64,000 bases of DNA from Rotaria sp. Silwood1. Its lineage: Eukaryota; Rotifera; Eurotatoria; Philodinida; Philodinidae. Below are positions 57,283-64,000 of the stretch, piece by piece. The stretch is from NCBI GenBank assembly GCA_905250075.1, contig CAJNOP010000085.1:186001-250000 (forward strand), written 5' to 3'. Numbering within the stretch: the stretch's first letter is position 1; each line of letters starts with the position of its first letter. The notes below the pieces were generated by a model. The model was given only the letters and a program-made list of their open reading frames with translations, was not told where the DNA came from and did not search any database. A program made the translations under genes and the position numbers.

Positions 57283-60200
57283 ATGAAATTACTTTATCAA
57301 GATTTAATTTTGCTAATATGTCTGATATTTATTCAATGTGAAAATCAAGCACAAAATTTGAATATAAAGAGAAAAACAGTTCCCAAATTTGGCCATAATG
57401 TTATTCAAAAGGGTCGTATCATATCAAAACCTGTAAGTTATTTGTTTGATATTTTCTTTTTTCATGAATTGATTTTTATTTTATTTTATTTTTTAAAGAT
57501 TATTCAACCAAAACCTGCTGATCAAGTTCAAATATCTGAATTACAATCAGATAAAAAAAACCAAAATAAGCCAAAATATATTATTTATGGTGATATTCTT
57601 TTTCCGATTGATGAATTCCAATTTACTCGTTCGAAACGGTAGATTTATTAAAGATCATTATGTTTATATTCGAATGAAATCTTTGTTTTTTTTTCATTCT
57701 CTTTAAACTTTATTTCAATAAATAGGTTCAAACGAAAAATACTTCCTGAAATAAATCAGTTTGGTCTTAGTAATCGATGGCCACACGGTATTGTACCTTA
57801 TGAATTTATGTCAGGAATCGGTAAGTTGTTTGAAATAATAAAAAAAAAAGTTATTGATTCTTTTTTTTTTAAATAGATTATCGTGTGCAACAGAATGTAT
57901 TAAATGCTATTCAACATTGGCATGAACATACATGTATTCGTTTTGAACCTTATAATCCATCACGTCATTGGAATATAGGTGCAAAAATTACCATTGAAGA
58001 TACTGGATCTGGGTTTGTTGATTAATTATAATTTCAATTGCTTTTAATTATATTTCTTTATAGATGTGCAACATTTGTTGGTTATCAACCAGTTTCAAAT
58101 GGTTATTTTTCATCTTATTCTCTTTATTTGCCTGTATATTGTCCAATTGGTTCAGCTATACATGAATTAGGACATGTTATAGGTTTTTATCATGAGATGG
58201 CTCGTGCAGATCGTGATCTAGAAATAAATATAGATTTTCATTTAATGTCAAAAAGTGAAGCATCACAATATGAAATAAAATTAAGTCCAATCTATGATTA
58301 TTATGGTCAACCTTATGATCTTGGTTCTATAATGCATTATTATCCTACAGTAAATAATTTTATTTTATTTGAAAATTTATTTCGATAGTAATAAATTTAA
58401 GGATGGTATGGGAGCTCGTGATAGTCGACGTACTTTTCTCATGGGTCAACGTATAGCATTATCATATCTTGATATTAAACTAGCAAATTTAGGTTATCAT
58501 TGTGGTGATAATTGTAAAACAAAGCCTATATGTGAAAATGAAGGTTATTTTAATCAATATTGTCAATGTATATGTCCAGATGGTTTTTATGGTGAACAAT
58601 GTAATTTATTGCAGGGATATTTAAGTATAGTTAATGTTATTTATTTAAACTAACAAAAAAAAATAATTTAATAACATACGCCGTTTTGTTTTTTATTAAA
58701 GCAACACCTTGGCATCCTCAAGAGAATAATTTACATTTTAATTCAATAGAAAAAGAAAAATCTCAAGCAATGTCAATAACATTGTCAAAAACAACGACAA
58801 GTGAAACTTTAAGTAAATCTACATTTTTTTTTATTCGATTTTATTTACAATGTCTTTTTTTTTTTTCTTCTCAGCGAATAATGGTGTTCGATGGCTTGAA
58901 TGGAGTGATTGGTCTAATTGCAGTGAATCTTGTGGTAGTGGTGTTCGTGTTCGTACACGTATATGTTCGAGTACAGTTATCGACGGTAGTACGGAGCCAT
59001 GTTCATTTTTACGAGGTAAATCCTTCGAAATTGAATCATGTCGAAATCCTGGATGCAAACGTATGAATAAAAAAAAAGTATTTTTTTTTCGAAATATTTT
59101 TGAATCTTTTTTTGTTTTCATTAGAAGCTGATATTATTATGAGTTGTACATTTGATCTTGCTGATGAATTATGTCCAATAAGAATTAATAGTAATTGGCA
59201 AATACAAGAAGGAATACAAGCAGATCAAATTCGACCTATTAATGATCATACACTTGGAGGTAATATAGAAATTTTTTATCTTCAATTTTTTTGTTTTTTT
59301 TCTTTATTTCAATAGATGGAAAATATCTTGTTATTACTGGAACTACAAATCGATTGAATGATTCACAAAAACTGCAATTAGGTCCATTTACCCATTTGCA
59401 ATCATCTGATGACAATAATCACTGTTTACAATTTTGGTATTTCATGTATGAAGAAGGTACTGGTAGAGTTACTATAGCTTATAACAAAACAGATAATTAT
59501 CAAAACGAAGATTCATTTACATTTAATTGGAAAGATCAAGGTAAATATATACTATAGAATGTAAATCAGTAATCGAATCGAGTTTTTTTAAAAGTAATGC
59601 ACTTGATTGATTGTTTCACCTGGCGTCGTTCAACGTCATCTTATGACTACGAGAAAGTCTTGGTGAGATTAAGACAAATCTAACTAGATATGGGCACATG
59701 ACCTACTGACAAAGAATTATGGACGCTTTGATGAACTTTTCATGGAGTGAAAGGCCGTATCAGAAAACTCAAAACAAAAAATTTCGACTTGAACTTGATC
59801 TATAGACGTGTTTGATAGTCATTGATTGTCATGAAAATTTCAATGAAAACAAATATGTCTTTCTAGAGATACTCAATTTCTAAAAAAAAACAGCGATTTA
59901 TTATATGAGGACACGATGATCGGATCTCCTTCAAAATCGAATATGTTGAGAAAGAAACTATACGATTTAGATTGTTCGGTAATGCCTTGTTCTCAGTAAC
60001 AAATTCATTAGAACGTGCATAACTTTTTATCAATGAACCATGTGTCAGAATCTTGTTAAACTCATCTTAATCTCACCGAAGCCTACTCATAACCATCATA
60101 TGAAATCGAACGGTGTCCAATATTTGGGTATATTTTCTGATAGAATATGCTGTAAGTTAGACGCAACTTGACCAGCTGTATCGAATGATATATATTGCAT

Positions 60201-61521
60201 TCGAGTAAAAATAAGATTTCAGTGACCGAGATTTCTGGAAAATTTAATCAGAAATTCGTTGTTATCTTTCGTCATTGTTACGTGTAGGATGTAGGCGAAA
60301 AGTAGGCTCATACCTACATCTTTGAAATTTTCTCATAATTTGCAGTTTGAAGTTTAATAAGAATTACAAACATATATATGATTGCAACGTGTTTCTGAAA
60401 ATTGTATAGCATCAGTTATGTTTTCTCAGCATGTAGGACGTCTTGATGCCAACTGACAAAGAAAAGATTGTATCACAAAATCTTTTGTTCTCAAAAAATT
60501 CTTATTAGTCTCGTATACAGCTACAAAGCTTTTATATATCGATAAATATATTATTCATATAAAATAGCAGTTAATAATACTTCAAAAAATCTGATCAATA
60601 AAATTTTCTTTTCACTCGAATGAAACATAAATCATTCTATAGGGCCCGCCAAGCTGCATCCGGCTCACTGCATGACTCAATCAATGAGATGAATCGTTTT
60701 TGAAAAAATTCGAATTGGCTACTAATTTCTTTTACATATTCATAACCATCAATTATTTTAATTTTACAGACAAAAACTGGAAACAAATCCAACGAACAAT
60801 TTCAAATATTTATGAATATAAACTTATTTTCACATATGAATCAGTAACGTCTGAAAATAATTATATTGCAATTGACGATATAAGTATTATCAATGGAGGA
60901 TGTGGTATGTATTTCAAAAGAAACTTTAAAATGATTTTACTTTTTATTCATAGTATCAAAGAAAATGAATAATCAACGTCGTCGAAAACGACGACAAATT
61001 AACCCAGGTGTGTGTGTGAGCAATTTCGTATTTATTTTCGATAAAAAAAAAATATTGTTTTTCTTTGAAAATCATAGGTTGTAGTCGTGTTATTGATTTG
61101 ACAACAACGAATACAATTGCATCAATAACATCACCAAATTATCCAAATTTATATCCAACAAATGCTCAATGTTATTATTACATTCGAGCACCACAAACTT
61201 ATCGAGTTATACTTCAATTTACAGATTTCAATATACCGACATATAACAGAAATAGTTGTGCTGATTCTGTTGAAATACGTTATTATCATCTTGGTATATT
61301 TATTTATCTATTTATTATGTTTCTTTTTTTATTAATTTTTGTTGTTTTTTTTTTTTAAACTTTTTATTAAAGGACAACCAGGTCCAACTTATTGTGGAAC
61401 AGGTGCTAATTCTAATAATTTACAATTTGTTAGTTCAAAAAATTATATAATGATTGTTTTTCGATCAGATCAAAATACTGCTGGACGTGGTTTTCGTGCA
61501 CAAGCGATACTTGCTCAGTAA
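57283..61521 (+). CDS. Secreted astacin metalloprotease with EGF, TSP1, MAM and CUB domains (746 aa)
   Basis: This is a zinc endopeptidase of the astacin family, secreted. Exons are 57283-57432, 57499-57638, 57726-57820, 57877-58012, 58064-58349, 58402-58624, 58702-58812, 58875-59060, 59125-59259, 59316-59540, 60770-60904, 60954-61007, 61078-61293 and 61373-61521 (2241 nt, in frame). Order: signal peptide (LLYQDLILLICLIFIQC); propeptide with IIYGDILF, matching the FxGD aspartate switch that caps the zinc; basic RSKRFKRK maturation-like site; catalytic domain with HELGHVIGFYHEMARADRD at about 207-225 (three zinc His, catalytic Glu) and Met-turn SIMHY; EGF (CENEGYFNQYCQCICPDGFY); TSP1 (WLEWSDWSNCSESCGSG); MAM (about 443-607, ending YIAIDDISIINGGC); polybasic linker QRRRKRRQ; CUB (GCSRVIDL...SPNYPNLYPTN...RGFRAQA). 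An in-frame ATG also exists at 57259. The exon 5-6 junction is the least certain splice. Substrate unknown. Confidence 0.9.
59620..60125. repeat. TIR/foldback element in astacin intron 10 (family B, copy 2)
   Basis: GTCATCTTATGACTACGAGA then AAGTCTTGGTGAGATTAAGA (59635-59674) is inverted at the right end: TCTTAATCTCACCGAAGCCT then ACTCATAACCATCATATGAA (60065-60104). The arms match those of the element at 12894-13190 in Rictor intron 15. It accounts for much of an otherwise anomalous 1229-bp intron. Confidence 0.65.
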
Positions 61522-63026
61522 ATTTTGATTTGTTTTTTTTGTTGTTATGATTGTTAATTTATTATGAATAAAAAAAGAAATCAAGTGTCAATCAAAATTC
61601 TATTTCTTTTTTTTATTAAAAGAAAAAAAAGGTGATGAAAAGAAACTTATGCGTTATTATGATGATTGATTATTGCCTTCATGAAACATGGTTCGCAACT
61701 TGAATATCCATAAACCATCAAGTAGCTGGAAGCATTATTTGTGCTTTAATGCTAATTAGAAAAGAAAAAAAAAAGAAGAAAAGAAAAATAGGAAGAAAGT
61801 GTCGCTCATATTTTAATTTATTCAATACAAATCAATAACCATCACATCATTCGAAAAAAGTCATTTTTACTAGTGTAAAAAATCATTCAATTCGAATAAC
61901 AATAGGCGCACGACAGGTATTTATTTTAGATATTTAAATTTCAACAATGAACCTTATGAATCGCTTATTTTTACTAAATTCTATTCTATTTTCATTTTGC
62001 ATTGAAGAAAGTTTTATTTTATTAGTTTATTCTTTTTTGATTTTGATCACAAACTTATCGTTAAGAATTTTATTGTCATATAAGAGACTCTTAGTAAAAT
62101 GTTCAAGAAATTAACCTTCACATTCAAAATCGAAGGCCATAACCTTGTTTTATAAAAATTATTCATCACCGATTCAGAAGTGGTCTTCCATTGACAATGA
62201 ATGCTATACTTACATACTCAAACAAAGAGCCCTTTATTACATCAGTTTTATTATTAAATGAAAATGTTTGATTGAATTTCTTTTAAAACTAAATACAATG
62301 TTTTATTTCAAAAGAGAAATTATGTCAAAATGTTTTCTTTTTGAAGATAAAGTCCAAATATTCGAATAAAGAAAAGCATAAATCTTTCAAGTTACGTCAA
62401 CTAGTGTGACTAAAATAGAAATTGACTTCTTTAAATAGCAAAAAGAAAGAAGATTAAAACATATTGTTGTACGACACATTGACTTTCTAAGTGGACTCTC
62501 ATGAATCATTTAAGAAAGATAAACACACCATTTGTCATTTTAGTCGAAATCATCAACCAAAAAAAAAACCTATCGGTTATTGTATTCTTGATTTCTAATT
62601 AAAACTTAAAACAATAAAATATTCTTATTTTCTTATTCAATATTGCCCATAGAAAAGTAAAATCAAAGTTTTATCTGAACATATCAAAAAAATATTTGTT
62701 TTTTCTAGACTAAAATTAAGAAAAACAAGAAAAATATCCGACGTAGTACTTGTTTTTATTTATTGCTCTTTTTATTTTTAAAAAAATAATAAGCATTAAT
62801 AATAGAATATACATTGAAAATAGATGAAATTTGTACAGGTATGTGCACGATAATTCGATAATCAACAATGTTGTTCTTTTTCTTTTCTTTGAGTTTTTTT
62901 TCTATTTTCTTTTTTTTTTCAAGTGCCGGCAGCAGTAGTAGCAACACTACTGTCTAAACAATGACACTCGATTTAGATTGACGACTGCAGTAAGAATCAC
63001 AAACAGCAACAAAAATTATTGTCACA
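61522..63026. other. Intergenic region between astacin and Gln-rich gene
   Basis: No gene is supported. The start is the probable astacin 3'UTR (AATAAA at about 61567). Purine-rich A/G tract at about 61762-61800. The rest is AT-rich without recognised structure. Confidence 0.45.
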
Positions 63027-64000
63027 ATGCTTGTTCAACATTTTTTTCCTTCATCTTCTACTGCGACAAATTCAAATTCTTCTTTTTCTCCTTCTTCTCC
63101 TCCTTGTATTTCTTCATCATTGGTGAAAAATAAAAAACCATCCATTCTTTCACCATTCTTTAATTCCGAATCAACAGGATTTCAACCAACAATAGAACAA
63201 AATAGTCGTATTCGTTGTAGTGAAAAAATTAAAACACACTTATCGGCTTGGCCAAGTAAATTAACATCAGTAATGGAAATTCATCGACAACGTTTTTCAC
63301 AACTTAATCCAAGATTCAAACAACAACAACAACAACAACAACAACAGCATATAACAGCAACACTTCTTCAACCTATTCAACAATCTGTTATATGTCCAGT
63401 TATTCTTCCAACAGCAACACGTCCCCAACCACGTCAACAAGCACGTTCAAAACAACATGAACCAACACATTTACCACCAACACAAACAATTCGACGATCA
63501 AATACAGCTAATGCTAAACAACAACAACAACAACAACAACCATCACTATCAGATCCTAACCATCAATATATAACATTGACTAATTTAACAAAAATTTTAC
63601 ATGTTCTTCAAACACAAGTGAAAATAAGTGATAATGAAACATCAACAGATATGAGTTCATCAACGACAAATAGTGCTAAACAACGTGTTCAACAACATTT
63701 ACAAGATACAGCAACACGATGGTGGAAACCAACTCGATCATCGGATTGTCAAACACAAATAATGCCACCTTCTTCAATATATGCATATGGAACATCTGCT
63801 ACATCACAATTAACATCATCAGATACTGTTCAACAACATCGACAAGAACCAGAAAATTTTCCATTAATTGTATAAATATTTAATTCTTATTCTTTTATTT
63901 TTAAATTAATTTATCATTTTATAATTATAGACAATTGTTTCAAATTCGAGTCGACAATTGAATGCACCTTCAGTTAGTGGTAATGGAACTTCTAAATATG
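63027..64000 (+). CDS. Gln/Ser-rich low-complexity protein, 3' truncated by window end
   Basis: The first exon runs from the ATG at 63027 to 63869 (281 codons). A GTATAA donor and ATAATTATAG acceptor join it in frame to an exon starting at 63931 (TIVSNSSRQLNAPSVSGNGT...), which is still open at the window end. The N-terminal part is Ser-rich (FSPSSPPCISSSLVKNKKPS). A possibly ordered helix follows (SEKIKTHLSAWPSKLTSVME). Two poly-Gln runs lie near residues 98-106 and 163-169, then TLTNLTKILHVLQTQVKI and RWWKPTRSSDCQTQ. Such composition suits a transcription or RNA regulator, but no domain is recognisable. No function is assigned. Confidence 0.7.
63319..63348 (+). repeat. CAA trinucleotide repeat encoding poly-Gln
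   Basis: A near-pure CAA run in the Gln-rich gene, ending in CAG. A second, shorter run lies at about 63517-63540. Both are likely length-polymorphic. Confidence 0.85.

Noticed and set aside
1..64000. CRISPR array, bacterial operon or phage system
   Set aside because: The sequence is clearly spliced eukaryotic DNA; no regularly spaced direct repeats with unique spacers were seen.

Overview
The window is AT-rich animal genomic DNA with many short spliced genes. Most introns are about 50-70 nt with strict GT...AG ends; a minority are expanded to 0.6-3.2 kb by inverted-repeat elements. The gene set is metazoan (Rictor, Lifeguard/TMBIM, microsomal epoxide hydrolase, F1-ATPase delta, UQCRH, astacin, WSC/EGF receptor). 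AG acceptors sit directly at or just upstream of start codons. There is also a prokaryote-type LigB gene and a FLYWCH fragment. Together these suggest a bdelloid rotifer such as Rotaria, but that assignment is inference; no rRNA or mitochondrial marker is present.

Layout. 457-1562 (+): small single-pass membrane protein of unknown family. 1563-6026: AT-rich intergenic DNA with a 617-bp TIR element. 6027-18194 (-): complete 28-exon Rictor gene, with five palindromic or TIR elements in its introns. 18541-21895 (-): microsomal-type epoxide hydrolase, with a 1.75-kb foldback in intron 1. 22077-25979 (-): ATP synthase F1 delta, with a 2.7-kb foldback in intron 3. 26253-26589 (-): UQCRH. These four minus-strand genes lie head to tail with gaps of only 181-346 bp. 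27447-27729: FLYWCH-type fragment broken by an N gap. 27733-34230: TE-rich (foldback, dead mariner, CCCTAG MITE). 34231-38765 (+): Lifeguard/TMBIM protein. 38766-46196: gene-poor, with one palindrome and a decayed coding region. 46197-51840 (-): WSC + multi-EGF single-pass receptor-like protein. 53453-54157 (-): short INCENP-like protein ending in an IN-box. 55390-56517 (+): LigB-type extradiol dioxygenase family protein. 57283-61521 (+): secreted astacin-EGF-TSP1-MAM-CUB metalloprotease. 63027-64000 (+): Gln-rich protein running off the window.

I reconstructed gene models by hand from splice signals. For every multi-exon complete gene the exon lengths sum to a multiple of three and the joined frame stays open: 256, 1633, 468, 178, 88, 316, 899, 177, 356 and 746 aa. 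Themes are mTORC2 signalling, mitochondrial energy metabolism, calcium/apoptosis regulation, chromosome passenger function and extracellular proteins. No single pathway links the whole window.

The most unusual features are (1) at least nine palindromic or foldback DNA elements, mostly in introns and forming several families with copies at distant sites; (2) a 177-aa protein carrying an INCENP IN-box without the rest of INCENP; (3) a LigB-family gene that looks horizontally acquired but now has a 57-nt in-frame intron; (4) the astacin's two polybasic processing-like sites, one encoded by its own 54-nt exon.
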